Positions 7,712 through 15,462 of a stretch of 20,775 nt of DNA are shown in pieces. Every line of letters begins with the position of its first letter. The first letter of the stretch is position 1. Source of the DNA: an uncultured Clostridia bacterium (GTDB lineage Bacteria; Bacillota; Clostridia; TANB77; CAG-508). The DNA lies in assembly GCA_934167095.1 (NCBI GenBank), contig CAKPKE010000021.1, forward strand, positions 1 through 20,775, in the 5' to 3' direction. The position numbers and the translations under genes are program-made. The notes beneath the pieces were generated by a model. It was not told where the DNA came from, made no database searches, and saw only the letters and a list, made by a program, of their open reading frames with translations.

Positions 7712-8695
7712 ATGAAAAATATAGCTGTTATAGGAAGTGGAACTTGGGGCGTTGCTTTAAGTATCCACTTAGCAAAATTAGGAAATAATGTTAAAATATG
7801 GTCATTTACTGAAGAAGAAACCAATGCAATAAATATAGATAGAAAGTGCAAATTTTTGCCAGATGCAATAATTCCCGAAAATGTAAAATGCTTTACAGAT
7901 ATAGAAAAGGTAATTGAAGGTAGTGACATGATTCTACATGTCACACCATCAAAATTTGTACGTTCTACTATTAAAAAATACGAAAAATATGTAAAAAATC
8001 AACCAGTAATAATGTGTGCAAAAGGTTTAGAAGAAGGCTCATTATGTACTTTAAGTCAAATAATAGAGCAAGAAATGCCAAATGTAGAATATGGAATCTT
8101 TTCAGGACCAAGTCATGCTGAAGAAGTTTCAATAGGAATTCCAACAGCAATAGTTATTGCATCTAAATCAGAAAATGTAAGAAATTTAGTTCAAAATACA
8201 TTTATGTGTGAAACAATGAGAGTTTACACATCAACTGATGTAATTGGAGTAGAATTAGGCGGAGCCTTAAAAAATATAATTGCATTTTGTGCAGGAATTG
8301 CAACAGAATTAGGACTTGGCGATAATAGTTTTGCAGCATTAATCTCGAGAGGTCTTGTAGAAATTTCAAGACTTGGAGTTAAAATGGGTGGAGAACATGA
8401 TACATTTTATGGTCTTTCTGGTCTTGGCGATTTAATAGTAACTTGTATGAGCGAACATTCTAGAAATAGAAGAGCTGGAAGATTAATTGGAAAAGGCTAT
8501 AGCGTAGAGCAAGCAAGACAAGAAATAGGAATGGTAATTGAAAGTATAGATAACATAGATGTAGCTTACGAACTTGCTAAAAAATATGATGTAGAAATGC
8601 CAATAGTAAATACAGTTTATGAGGTGTTATACAATAAACTAGATTCAAGGGAAGCTGTAACAAGACTTATGACTAGAGGCAAAAAAAGCGAATAA
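7712..8695 (+). CDS. gpsA: NAD(P)-dependent glycerol-3-phosphate dehydrogenase GpsA
   Basis: Reduces dihydroxyacetone phosphate to sn-glycerol-3-phosphate, the substrate of PlsY encoded just upstream. 327 residues, family-normal. The Rossmann motif GSGTWG is at 8-13. The conserved block GPSHAEEV is near 132-139, where GPS(F/H)A is usual. The catalytic lysine is Lys187 (in GGALKNII), and the LSGLGDLIVTC block with Asp240 plus SRNRR (250-254) completes the active site. ATG 7712 follows AAAGGAG with a 5-7 nt gap. It closes the der-plsY-gpsA operon, with a strong terminator 10 bp after the stop. Confidence 0.96.
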   Translation: MKNIAVIGSGTWGVALSIHLAKLGNNVKIWSFTEEETNAINIDRKCKFLPDAIIPENVKCFTDIEKVIEGSDMILHVTPSKFVRSTIKKYEKYVKNQPVIMCAKGLEEGSLCTLSQIIEQEMPNVEYGIFSGPSHAEEVSIGIPTAIVIASKSENVRNLVQNTFMCETMRVYTSTDVIGVELGGALKNIIAFCAGIATELGLGDNSFAALISRGLVEISRLGVKMGGEHDTFYGLSGLGDLIVTCMSEHSRNRRAGRLIGKGYSVEQARQEIGMVIESIDNIDVAYELAKKYDVEMPIVNTVYEVLYNKLDSREAVTRLMTRGKKSE

Positions 8696-8704
8696 AATAC
8701 ATAA

Positions 8705-8739
8705 ATATAGGCATTATAAAATTAATGTCTATATTTTTT
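8705..8739 (+). terminator. Rho-independent terminator after gpsA
   Basis: 12-bp stem with one G-U pair (8705-8716 with 8723-8734), 6-nt loop, T run to 8739. Confidence 0.88.
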
Positions 8740-8789
8740 ATAAAAAACAATCATGCATAAAATTTATTTAATATGTTTAAAAAAATTAT

Positions 8790-8815
8790 ATAGAAAAGCT
8801 TAATTCCACTAAGCT
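8790..8815 (-). terminator. Weak terminator of the minus-strand gene ending at 8814
   Basis: Read on the minus strand, a 6-bp stem (AGCTTA at 8797-8802 with TAAGCT at 8810-8815) and a 7-nt loop are followed by TTTTC. The stem overlaps the TAG stop codon. It is short, so efficiency is doubtful. Confidence 0.4.
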
Positions 8816-9125
8816 AATAAGGATACCTCTCATATAAATATCTAATTATGCTATCTGCATTAGCTGAAGTAATATTAATAAAGTAGCCCTTATCCAAACT
8901 AATCCACATAGTAAGATCAAATTTATCCATATTGTCTGCAAATACGCCTAAAACAGTAGCAATTTCAACTGGATTTTTATATGTTTTTTCCCATTCTAAA
9001 CTATGAAGATATACATCTAAATTTTGCAGATGCTTATATGAAACATCGCTTGTTTTATGATATTTTGACAAAAAATTAAAAATTTCACCATCTTTATTAG
9101 AGTATAATTTTACACTAGAATACAT
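8814..9125 (-). CDS. Small conserved hypothetical protein (103 aa)
   Basis: I cannot assign a function. The soluble protein has no signal peptide or membrane helix and is mildly basic-acidic mixed. It begins MYSSVKLYSNKDGEI and ends ISLDKGYFINITSANADSIIRYLYERYPY. From memory, short Clostridia proteins with a similar 'MWISLD-G-FIN(V/I)T--NAD-IIRYL-ERYPY' ending exist, but this was not checked. The start is supported by AAAGG about 10 nt upstream on the minus strand. Codon use matches the neighbours. It stands alone on its strand between gpsA and a divergent membrane-anchored protein gene, and no strong promoter could be picked in the 113-bp divergent gap. Confidence 0.65.
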   Translation of the reverse strand: MYSSVKLYSNKDGEIFNFLSKYHKTSDVSYKHLQNLDVYLHSLEWEKTYKNPVEIATVLGVFADNMDKFDLTMWISLDKGYFINITSANADSIIRYLYERYPY

Positions 9126-9238
9126 AACTTTAAATCCTTTTAAATTATTTTATAATATTATTTGATTAATTTTAAAGAGTATACTTAGAATAATATGTAA
9201 GAAAACTGTAAATACTATTTTATAAAGAGGTTTGGAGT

Positions 9239-10201
9239 ATGAAAAAAATTTTTTTATATGCATCATGCATAATAGTAATTGTAGCAATAATTGGAAGTAT
9301 TATTTTTTCAATAATAAGTGAAAATAAAAATAATAGTTCAATAAATGACAAGGTTATTGCGGAAATAAAATATTTAGATAGTACAATAATTGAAATGATG
9401 AATAAATTAAATAACATTCAGCTTGGATTTAATATAAACATTGAGAAAAAAGAAGAAAAGATTGAAGAGGGAAGTAAAGATGAAGATTCCGCTTCTGAAA
9501 ATTCGGATTCTAAAAACAGTTCCAAGAAATCTGATGGTTCAAATTCAGAAGATTCTGCTGAAAGCGGAAGTTCGGACTCTGGAGGTTCTGCAGGAAATGA
9601 AAACTCAAATAGTAATAGTAAAAATAATACAAGTGATACTGAATATAGTGTGCAAGATACTCCAATTATGCTGACTAACAAAAATAACATAGATTGGAAA
9701 AGTCTAATTAAAACATCAGAACAATTATATTCATCATGGACAACTATTGTAATAGATTTAAATTCCATAAATATTTCAAATGAGAATATTTTGAATTTTG
9801 GAAATAACCTAGATAATTTAATTATCAATTTGAAAAATAACAATAAAGAACAATCTCTTATTTGTCTTGCAAATATGTACAGCTTGCTTCCAGAGTATAT
9901 AAATTCAGTTCAAGGAAATAGCCAGCAATATCATTTAACTAAAATCAATGCAGGTGTTCTAAAAGCTTATGCAACAATATATAGTGACAAGTGGGATATA
10001 GTAAATGAAGGCCTAACTGAAGCAAATAATAGTATTGAAAGCCTTATTAATTCTGAACTAATGCTAAATAATCCAGATCAAAATAAAATTCAGGAGATTT
10101 ATGTTCTATTAAAAGAATTAACAAAAACTGCTAAAAATCAAGATAAAGACATGTTTTTGCTAAAGTATGTAAAGCTAATGGAGAAGATGATTGACTTTTA
10201 A
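9239..10201 (+). CDS. Membrane-anchored protein with Ser/Glu/Asn-rich linker, function unknown
   Basis: 320 residues in three parts. An N-terminal hydrophobic helix (about 5-27) sits behind a short MKK start and is probably an uncleaved anchor with the rest outside. Next comes a helical stretch and a long low-complexity linker (about 68-140) made of Ser, Glu, Asp, Asn, Lys and Gly. Last is a folded, mostly helical domain (about 140-320). No cysteine motif or catalytic signature is visible, and I do not recognise the family. AAAGAGG ends 8 nt before ATG 9239. The gene ends directly in front of rnpB, whose -35 box overlaps its last codons. An envelope role is inferred only from the anchor and linker. 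Confidence 0.65.
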   Translation: MKKIFLYASCIIVIVAIIGSIIFSIISENKNNSSINDKVIAEIKYLDSTIIEMMNKLNNIQLGFNINIEKKEEKIEEGSKDEDSASENSDSKNSSKKSDGSNSEDSAESGSSDSGGSAGNENSNSNSKNNTSDTEYSVQDTPIMLTNKNNIDWKSLIKTSEQLYSSWTTIVIDLNSINISNENILNFGNNLDNLIINLKNNNKEQSLICLANMYSLLPEYINSVQGNSQQYHLTKINAGVLKAYATIYSDKWDIVNEGLTEANNSIESLINSELMLNNPDQNKIQEIYVLLKELTKTAKNQDKDMFLLKYVKLMEKMIDF

Positions 10202-10219
10202 ACCAAAACAGAGTAAAAT
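10191..10219 (+). promoter_or_regulatory. rnpB promoter
   Basis: TTGACT (10191-10196), 17 bp, TAAAAT (10214-10219). It overlaps the stop codon of the preceding gene (10199-10201) and places the start of transcription at about 10225, the predicted 5' end of the RNase P RNA. Confidence 0.65.
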
Positions 10220-10221
10220 AG

Positions 10222-10570
10222 AAAAAGAGCAAATTAAATGGTCGCGTACTGCAAGACCGAAAGGTAGCATACGAGGAAAGTCCGGGCTCCACAGAGCAAT
10301 GATGCTGGATAACGTCCAGTGAGGGTAACCTTAAGGAAAGTGCAACAGAAAATAACCGCCTGAAAAGGTAAGGATGAAAAGGTAAGGTAAGAGCTTACCG
10401 CTTCTATGGTGACATAGAAGGTCAGTGTAAACCCCATCTGGAGCAACACCGAATATAGGAAGATTAAGACTGCTCGTCGACTTCCACTTGGTGGCTTGAG
10501 GCATATAGTAATATATGTACTAGATAAATGACCATTCTAGACAGAACCCGGCTTACAGATTTGCTTTTTA
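10222..10570 (+). ncRNA. rnpB: RNase P RNA (class A)
   Basis: Catalytic RNA that removes 5' leaders from pre-tRNAs. The universal block GAGGAAAGTCCGGGCTCC is at about 10273-10290. The second conserved core is near the 3' end (ACAGAACCCGGCTTACAG, about 10541-10558). Between them lie ATAACCGCC and the GGTAAGGATGAAAAGGTAAGG region, which fit the ancestral (A) type and not the Bacillus B type. The outer helix P1 is visible: AGCAAAT (10228-10234) pairs with ATTTGCT (10559-10565), extended by A/T pairs. The ends given are estimates good to about 5 nt. Confidence 0.96.
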
Positions 10571-10607
10571 ATATAAAAAATATGGTGTGCAATAAATGTA
10601 CACGAAT

Positions 10608-10642
10608 AAAACTACTTTCAAATTTTAAGAAAGTAGTTTTTT
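10608..10642. terminator. Bidirectional terminator between rnpB and the rluA-family gene
   Basis: Perfect 12-bp stem (10608-10619 with 10629-10640), 9-nt loop, with T runs on both strands (TTTTTT on plus, TTTTATT on minus). It serves rnpB from the left and the minus-strand pseudouridine synthase gene, whose TAA stop (10625-10627) lies in the loop, from the right. Confidence 0.9.
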
Positions 10643-11503
10643 CATATCATTTGTAATTGGTGCTGTAAATACCATTTTCGTATTTGTAATAGGATTAATA
10701 ATTGTGGTTCTATAAGAGTGCAGTGCCTGTCTTGAAATTAAAGAACTTTTGCTACCATATAAAGTATCTCCTAAAATAGGATGACCCGCAAATGCAGTGT
10801 GAACTCTTATCTGGTGGGTACGGCCTGTTTCTAAAGTTACAAGTAATTCTGAATAGTTATCATAATCGTTAAGTACTTTATAATGAGTGATTGCTTCTTG
10901 CCCATTAGAACATACACATCTTTCGATAATACTGTTCTCTTTTCTGCCAATAGGAGCATTTATTGTTCCTTCTTTTTTATCAAAAATGCCAGTACAAATA
11001 GCGATATATTCTTTTTTAAAAGAGCCATTCTGCATCTGACTAGAAAGCAAACTATGCACATATTCGTTTTTAGCAAATATAACAATACCTGAAGTATTTA
11101 TATCTAATCTATTTACAGGTCTGATTTTTCTTTTTAATCCGATAGTATCAAAATAGTATTTTACACCATTAGATAAAGTATTTTCGAAATGCCTCATAGT
11201 TGGATGTATAGCAATTCCTGCAGGTTTGTTTAATACAAGAAACGCATCATCTTCATAAATTATATCAAGTGTCATTTTAGTTGAAACGATATTGTCACAA
11301 ACTTCATCATAATCTAGGTTTACTAAAACTTTATCATTAGGCTGTAATTCATAGTCTAAATAAGTGTTTTTATCATTAACAAATATTTGTTTGTTTCGTT
11401 TTAAATTTAATCTTAATACATAGGAAATTTTAAATTTATTGTCTAGCACTTGTCTTAAAGTTTTATAATTATCATTTTCTTGTTTTACATATTCTAATAT
11501 CAT
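10625..11503 (-). CDS. RluA-family 23S/tRNA pseudouridine synthase
   Basis: Converts specific uridines to pseudouridine in rRNA or tRNA. 292 residues from the ATG at 11503. An S4-like RNA-binding region occupies about 15-75. The catalytic domain carries RPVNRLDINTSG, with the aspartate of RLD as nucleophile, and later GRTHQIRVH and GHPILGDTLYG. This is the RluA/RluC/RluD family; the exact target cannot be told from the sequence. I chose 11503 because AAGGAG sits 8-10 nt upstream. A start at 11551 would lie upstream of the promoter itself. Transcribed alone; its last codons form one arm of its own terminator. Confidence 0.92.
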   Translation of the reverse strand: MILEYVKQENDNYKTLRQVLDNKFKISYVLRLNLKRNKQIFVNDKNTYLDYELQPNDKVLVNLDYDEVCDNIVSTKMTLDIIYEDDAFLVLNKPAGIAIHPTMRHFENTLSNGVKYYFDTIGLKRKIRPVNRLDINTSGIVIFAKNEYVHSLLSSQMQNGSFKKEYIAICTGIFDKKEGTINAPIGRKENSIIERCVCSNGQEAITHYKVLNDYDNYSELLVTLETGRTHQIRVHTAFAGHPILGDTLYGSKSSLISRQALHSYRTTIINPITNTKMVFTAPITNDMKKLLS

Positions 11504-11522
11504 GATTTTCTCCTTAAAAAAT

Positions 11523-11551
11523 ATTATAATGTTAAGAATGAAGAATTGCAA
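11523..11551 (-). promoter_or_regulatory. Promoter of the rluA-family gene
   Basis: On the minus strand: TTGCAA (11546-11551), 17 bp, TATAAT (11523-11528). It lies 20 bp upstream of the chosen start. Confidence 0.7.
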
Positions 11552-11570
11552 GAAATTTGATAAAAGCTAC

Positions 11571-11599
11571 TTGAAAACAGACAATAAAATAAATATAAT
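11571..11599 (+). promoter_or_regulatory. Upstream promoter of a short RNA unit before pta
   Basis: TTGAAA (11571-11576), 17 bp, TATAAT (11594-11599). Transcription should start near 11606 and meets a strong terminator about 75 nt later. Confidence 0.7.
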
Positions 11600-11605
11600 A
11601 ATAAA

Positions 11606-11682
11606 GAACAGTACTTAGAAAACTTTAGAAGCTCTAAGTCATTTGATATACCTAGAGTCATTCGATGATTCTAGGTATTTTT
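11606..11682 (+). ncRNA. Candidate short RNA or attenuated leader upstream of pta
   Basis: A transcript from the 11594 promoter would be about 77 nt and end at a terminator with a 14-bp stem (11648-11661 with 11665-11678, one G-U pair), a TCG loop and a T run. Upstream, CTTAGA and TCTAAG (within 11615-11640) can form a second hairpin. The stretch CTAAGTCATTTGAT resembles the left part of the terminator stem (CTAGAGTCATTCGAT), so it could compete for pairing. No known riboswitch consensus was recognised. A separate promoter for pta follows, so this may be an independent small RNA rather than a leader. Confidence 0.5.
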
Positions 11683-11708
11683 ATATTCTAAAAAAGCAAG
11701 AAATTCAC

Positions 11709-11737
11709 TTGTACTTTTAGCATTTTCAATATATAAT
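11709..11737 (+). promoter_or_regulatory. Proximal promoter of pta-ackA
   Basis: TTGTAC (11709-11714), 17 bp, TATAAT (11732-11737). It is located between the upstream terminator and the pta start at 11780, so pta does not depend on reading through that terminator. The resulting 5' leader has a 4-bp TGGC-AAAA-GCCA hairpin. Confidence 0.65.
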
Positions 11738-11779
11738 GTAACTGGCAAAAGCCAAGAACTAATAGGAGGAAAAATAAAA

Positions 11780-12781
11780 ATGACTTTTATTGAAAAAATG
11801 AAACAAAAATCAAAGCAAGACATAAAAACAATAGTACTACCAGAAGCGGAAGATTTAAGAGTACTAAAAGCTAGTGAGAAAATAATAAAAGAAGGATTTG
11901 CAAACATAATTTTGGTAGGCGATCTAGAAAAAATTGATGAAAAAGCAAAAGAAAATAATATAAATTTAGAAGGAGCAAAAGTAATTAATCCTTTAACATC
12001 AGAAAAACTTAGTAAGTATTCAAATGACCTATATGAGCTAAGAAAAAACAAAGGAATGACATTAGATGGAGCAAAAGATATTTTAAAGAAAAACACAAGA
12101 TACTTTGCAACAATGATGGTAAAAGAAGGAGATGCAGATGGATTTGTATCAGGAGCTGCAAACCCAACATCAGACACATTAAGACCTGCACTTCAAATAC
12201 TAAAAACAGCACCAGGAACAAAACTTGTATCAGCATTCTTTGTAATGGTATCACCAGATAAAGAACTTGGAGAAAACGGAACATTTATATTTGGAGATTG
12301 CGGACTAAACGAATATCCTGATAGTGATGCATTATCTGAAATTGCAATATCTTCAAGTAAAAGCTTTACAGAGCTTGTAGACGCAAAGCCAAAGGTTGCA
12401 ATGCTTTCATATTCTACTTTAGGAAGTGCTCATTCTCCACTAACAGAAAAAGTTGTAGAAGCAACAAAATTACTAAAGGAAAAGGCACCAGAACTTGACT
12501 GTGATGGTGAACTACAATTAGATGCAGCAATTATTCCAGAAGTTGCAAAATTAAAAGCACCAGACAGCAAAGTTGCAGGACATGCAAATGTTTTAATATT
12601 CCCAGACTTAGATGCAGGAAATATTGGATATAAGCTAACTCAAAGATTTGGACATGCAGAAGCTTATGGCCCATTATTACAAGGAATTGCAAAACCAGTT
12701 AATGATTTATCAAGAGGATGTTCTGTAGAAGATATTGTAGGAGTAGTTGCAATAACTTGCGTTCAAGCACAAAATATGTAA
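11780..12781 (+). CDS. pta: Phosphate acetyltransferase
   Basis: Interconverts acetyl-CoA plus phosphate with acetyl-phosphate plus CoA, the first step of ATP-yielding acetate formation. 333 residues, the short form without the N-terminal DRTGG/P-loop regulatory part of E. coli Pta. Typical motifs are LPEAEDLRVLKA near the N-terminus, DGFVSGAANPTSDTLRPALQ in the middle, MLSYSTLGSA, and C-terminal blocks AGHANVLIFPDLDAGNIGYKLTQR and GPLLQGIAKPVNDLSRG. GGAGG lies 10 nt before ATG 11780. It is followed after 60 bp by the first of two acetate kinase genes, with no terminator between, so pta and ackA are probably one transcript. Confidence 0.97.
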   Translation: MTFIEKMKQKSKQDIKTIVLPEAEDLRVLKASEKIIKEGFANIILVGDLEKIDEKAKENNINLEGAKVINPLTSEKLSKYSNDLYELRKNKGMTLDGAKDILKKNTRYFATMMVKEGDADGFVSGAANPTSDTLRPALQILKTAPGTKLVSAFFVMVSPDKELGENGTFIFGDCGLNEYPDSDALSEIAISSSKSFTELVDAKPKVAMLSYSTLGSAHSPLTEKVVEATKLLKEKAPELDCDGELQLDAAIIPEVAKLKAPDSKVAGHANVLIFPDLDAGNIGYKLTQRFGHAEAYGPLLQGIAKPVNDLSRGCSVEDIVGVVAITCVQAQNM

Positions 12782-12841
12782 ATTAAAATACTATATACAA
12801 AAGAAATAAACATTAATAAAAACCAGAAAGGAATTATGAAA

Positions 12842-14035
12842 ATGAAAATATTAGTATTAAATTGCGGAAGTTCATCTTTAAAGTATCAGTTAATAGACAT
12901 GAGTACAGAGCATGTACTTGCTAAAGGATATTTTGAAAAGATAGGACATTATGATTCTTTTGTAACACACAAAGTAAATGGCGAAAAATTCAGATATGAT
13001 ACTATTGCAAGAGACCATTCAGAAGCTATCAAATTCGTTTTAAAGCAATTAACAGACCCAAGATATCCAGTTATATCTAGTTTAGATGAAATTACTGCAA
13101 TAGGTCACAGAGTAGTTCATGGAGGAGAAAAGTTTAAAGAAGCTTGCATAATAAATGATGAAGTAAAAAAAGGCATTGAAGAAGCAATAAAATTTGCACC
13201 TCTTCATAACCCTGCTCACCTTCAAGGAATAAAAGCTTGTGAAGAAAATCTACCAGGAAAGCCAAACATTGCAGTATTTGATACCGCATTCCATCAAACA
13301 ATGAAAAAAGAACAGTATTTATATCCAATACCTTATGAGTACTACGAAAAATATGGAATAAGAAAATACGGATTCCATGGAACATCACATAAATATGTAT
13401 CTGCAAGAATTGCTGAACTTTTAGGAAGAGATATAAAAGACCTAAAAATAATAAATTGCCATATAGGTCAAGGTGCAAGTATATGTGCTATTCAAGATGG
13501 TCAAAGCGTAGATACGACTATGGGACTAACACCTTTAGGTGGTGTTGCAATGGGCTCAAGAAGCGGAGATTTAGACCCATCTGTTGTAACATTTATTATG
13601 GAAAAAGAAAATCTAAATTCTGCTCAAATGGAAGAAGTACTAAATAAAAAATCAGGATTATATGCTTTATCAGGATTCTCTTCAGATAACAGAGATATAG
13701 AAAGAGCGATGGAGCAAGGAGACGAAAGATCAATATCAAGCTTAAAAGAATATGATTATATAATTGCTCAATATATAGCTAAAATGGCTGTTGCAATGAA
13801 TGGGGTAGATGTTATAACATTTACAGCAGGAGTTGGAGAAAAAGGTCCTATATCAAGATCTGATATATGCAAACATTTGGGATTTATGGGAGTAGAACTA
13901 GATGAAAGCAAAAATGGCGGAGTAAGAAATGTAGAAAAAGAAATATCTTCAGAAAATTCAAAAGTAAAAGTTTGGGTAGTACCAACTGACGAAGAATTAA
14001 TGATTGCTAGAGAAACTGCAAACTTAGTAAAATAG
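12842..14035 (+). CDS. ackA: Acetate kinase, copy 1 (canonical acyl pocket)
   Basis: Makes ATP and acetate from acetyl-phosphate. 397 residues, ASKHA fold. Conserved residues by analogy with Methanosarcina thermophila AckA: Asn7, Ser10 and Ser12 (NCGSSS), Arg90, His122 (APLHN), Asp147, His179 (GFHGTSH), His207, Arg240 (GSRSGD) and the Glu384-Glu385 pair. The acyl pocket positions are canonical: Val92 (HRVVHGG), Leu121, Phe178, Pro231. Oddity: the usual GEN of the nucleotide site reads GEK (TAGVGEKG). I chose ATG 12842 and not ATG 12836 because copy 2 has an identical AGAAAGGAATTAT leader, and only the second ATG is aligned with its start; this also gives a better spacing to AAAGGA. Confidence 0.95.
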   Translation: MKILVLNCGSSSLKYQLIDMSTEHVLAKGYFEKIGHYDSFVTHKVNGEKFRYDTIARDHSEAIKFVLKQLTDPRYPVISSLDEITAIGHRVVHGGEKFKEACIINDEVKKGIEEAIKFAPLHNPAHLQGIKACEENLPGKPNIAVFDTAFHQTMKKEQYLYPIPYEYYEKYGIRKYGFHGTSHKYVSARIAELLGRDIKDLKIINCHIGQGASICAIQDGQSVDTTMGLTPLGGVAMGSRSGDLDPSVVTFIMEKENLNSAQMEEVLNKKSGLYALSGFSSDNRDIERAMEQGDERSISSLKEYDYIIAQYIAKMAVAMNGVDVITFTAGVGEKGPISRSDICKHLGFMGVELDESKNGGVRNVEKEISSENSKVKVWVVPTDEELMIARETANLVK

Positions 14036-14039
14036 TAAT

Positions 14040-14068
14040 TTGACGAATGTACATATAAGTGATATAGT
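14040..14068 (+). promoter_or_regulatory. Internal promoter for the second acetate kinase gene
   Basis: TTGACG (14040-14045), 17 bp, TATAGT (14063-14068), in the 66-bp gap between the two kinase genes. The second copy can therefore be expressed apart from pta. Confidence 0.65.
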
Positions 14069-14101
14069 ATGACAAGAAAAAACTAGAAAGGAATTATAAA
14101 A

Positions 14102-15289
14102 ATGAAAATTTTAGTATTAAATTGTGGAAGTTCATCTTTAAAGTATCAATTAATAGATATGTCAAATGATGAAGTAATGGCAAAAGGAACTTATGAAAGA
14201 ATAGGCGAACAATCTTTTGTAACACATAAAGTAAATGGAGAAAAAATAAGAATTGAAAAGCCAGTAAAAAATCATAAAGAAGCAATAGATGTTGTAATTG
14301 GTTTATTATTAGATAAAAAATACAATACAATATCATCTCTTGAAGAAATAGATGGTATAGGACATAGAGTTGCTCAAGGAGCAGATAAATTTACATCTTC
14401 TGTAATAATAGATGATGAAGTAATAAGAAAAATTGATGAGTGCGCAGCACTTGCTCCAGTACATAACAAAGCAGCAATAGTTGGAATAAAGGCAGCAATA
14501 GAATCAATGCCAGGAAAGCCAAATGTAGCAGTATTTGATACAGTATTTCATCAAACAATACCTGAAAAAGCTTATATGTATCCAATACCTTATGAATTAT
14601 ATGAAAAATATGGAATAAGAAAATACGGATTCCATGGAACATCTCATAAATATGTATCTCAAAGAATTGCAGAGCTTTTAGAAAAAGATGTAAAAGATTT
14701 AAAAACAGTTGTTTGCCATTTGGGACAAGGTGCAAGTTTATGTGCAGTAAATGGAGGAAAGAGCGTAGATACAACTATGGGATTAACACCACTTGGAGGA
14801 ATTCCTATGTGTGCTAGAAGCGGAGATTTAGATCCATCTGTTGTAACATATATAATGAAAAAAGAAAATTTAACTCCTGATGAAGTAGAATTAAAACTAA
14901 ATAAAGAATCAGGAATATTAGGCCTTTCTGGTGTATCTGCAGACTTTAGAGATATAGAAGCAGAAGCGGCAAAAGGAAATAAAAGAGCTAGCCTTGCAAT
15001 AGATGTTTATGCGTATAGAGTAGCTCAATTTATAGCAAGCTACATAGTTTCACTTCAAGGATTAGACACAATAGTATTTACTGCAGGAATAGGTGAAAAT
15101 CAATTCTTAGCAAGAAAAAGAATATGCGAAAATCTAAAATGCTTTGGAGTTGAAATAGACGATTCTAAAAATAATGAGTTTAGAGACGAAGGAAGAATTT
15201 CTACAGAAAATTCAAAAGTTGAAGTTTGGGTTGTACCAACAAACGAAGAATTAATGATTGCAAAAGATACTGAAGAGCTTATAAAATAG
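14102..15289 (+). CDS. Acetate/acyl kinase, copy 2 (altered acyl pocket)
   Basis: 395 residues, clearly a diverged tandem duplicate of the preceding kinase: N-termini and the stretch around GIRKYGFHGTSHKYVS are identical. All catalytic residues are present: Asn7, Arg89, His121, Asp146, His178, His206, Arg239 and Glu382-Glu383, with a normal GEN motif. It differs at the acyl pocket: Ala91 and Gln92 (GHRVAQGAD, where copy 1 has GHRVVHGGE) and Val120 (APVHN for APLHN), plus MCARSGD for MGSRSGD. In the M. thermophila enzyme the residue equivalent to Ala91 is Val93, which limits substrate size, so I infer that this copy may also accept propionyl- or butyryl-phosphate. It carries the same leader as copy 1 plus its own promoter, and is followed by a terminator. 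Plain acetate kinase remains possible. Confidence 0.93.
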   Translation: MKILVLNCGSSSLKYQLIDMSNDEVMAKGTYERIGEQSFVTHKVNGEKIRIEKPVKNHKEAIDVVIGLLLDKKYNTISSLEEIDGIGHRVAQGADKFTSSVIIDDEVIRKIDECAALAPVHNKAAIVGIKAAIESMPGKPNVAVFDTVFHQTIPEKAYMYPIPYELYEKYGIRKYGFHGTSHKYVSQRIAELLEKDVKDLKTVVCHLGQGASLCAVNGGKSVDTTMGLTPLGGIPMCARSGDLDPSVVTYIMKKENLTPDEVELKLNKESGILGLSGVSADFRDIEAEAAKGNKRASLAIDVYAYRVAQFIASYIVSLQGLDTIVFTAGIGENQFLARKRICENLKCFGVEIDDSKNNEFRDEGRISTENSKVEVWVVPTNEELMIAKDTEELIK

Positions 15290-15328
15290 TAGTCCAAAAC
15301 TTTACATAATTCATATAATATATTAAAG

Positions 15329-15362
15329 AAAATTGGGAATAGTTTTTATATTTCCAATTTTT
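15329..15362 (+). terminator. Rho-independent terminator after the acetate kinase pair
   Basis: 13-bp stem with one G-U pair (15329-15341 with 15349-15361), 7-nt loop, T run ending at 15362. Confidence 0.85.
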
Positions 15363-15392
15363 CATCTAAATAGAAAAATATATAACTTAAAT

Positions 15393-15421
15393 TTGAAATC
15401 AAAAGAAAGAGTTGTTATATT
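15393..15421 (+). promoter_or_regulatory. Promoter of dpaB
   Basis: TTGAAA (15393-15398), 17 bp, TATATT (15416-15421), a sigma-A-like match. No clear sigma-K or sigma-E pattern was seen, although the product is used in the mother cell of sporulating relatives. Confidence 0.5.
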
Positions 15422-15462
15422 GGCTATTTATAAAAAAGGCAAAAGGAGGTCTTTTTACTTAT

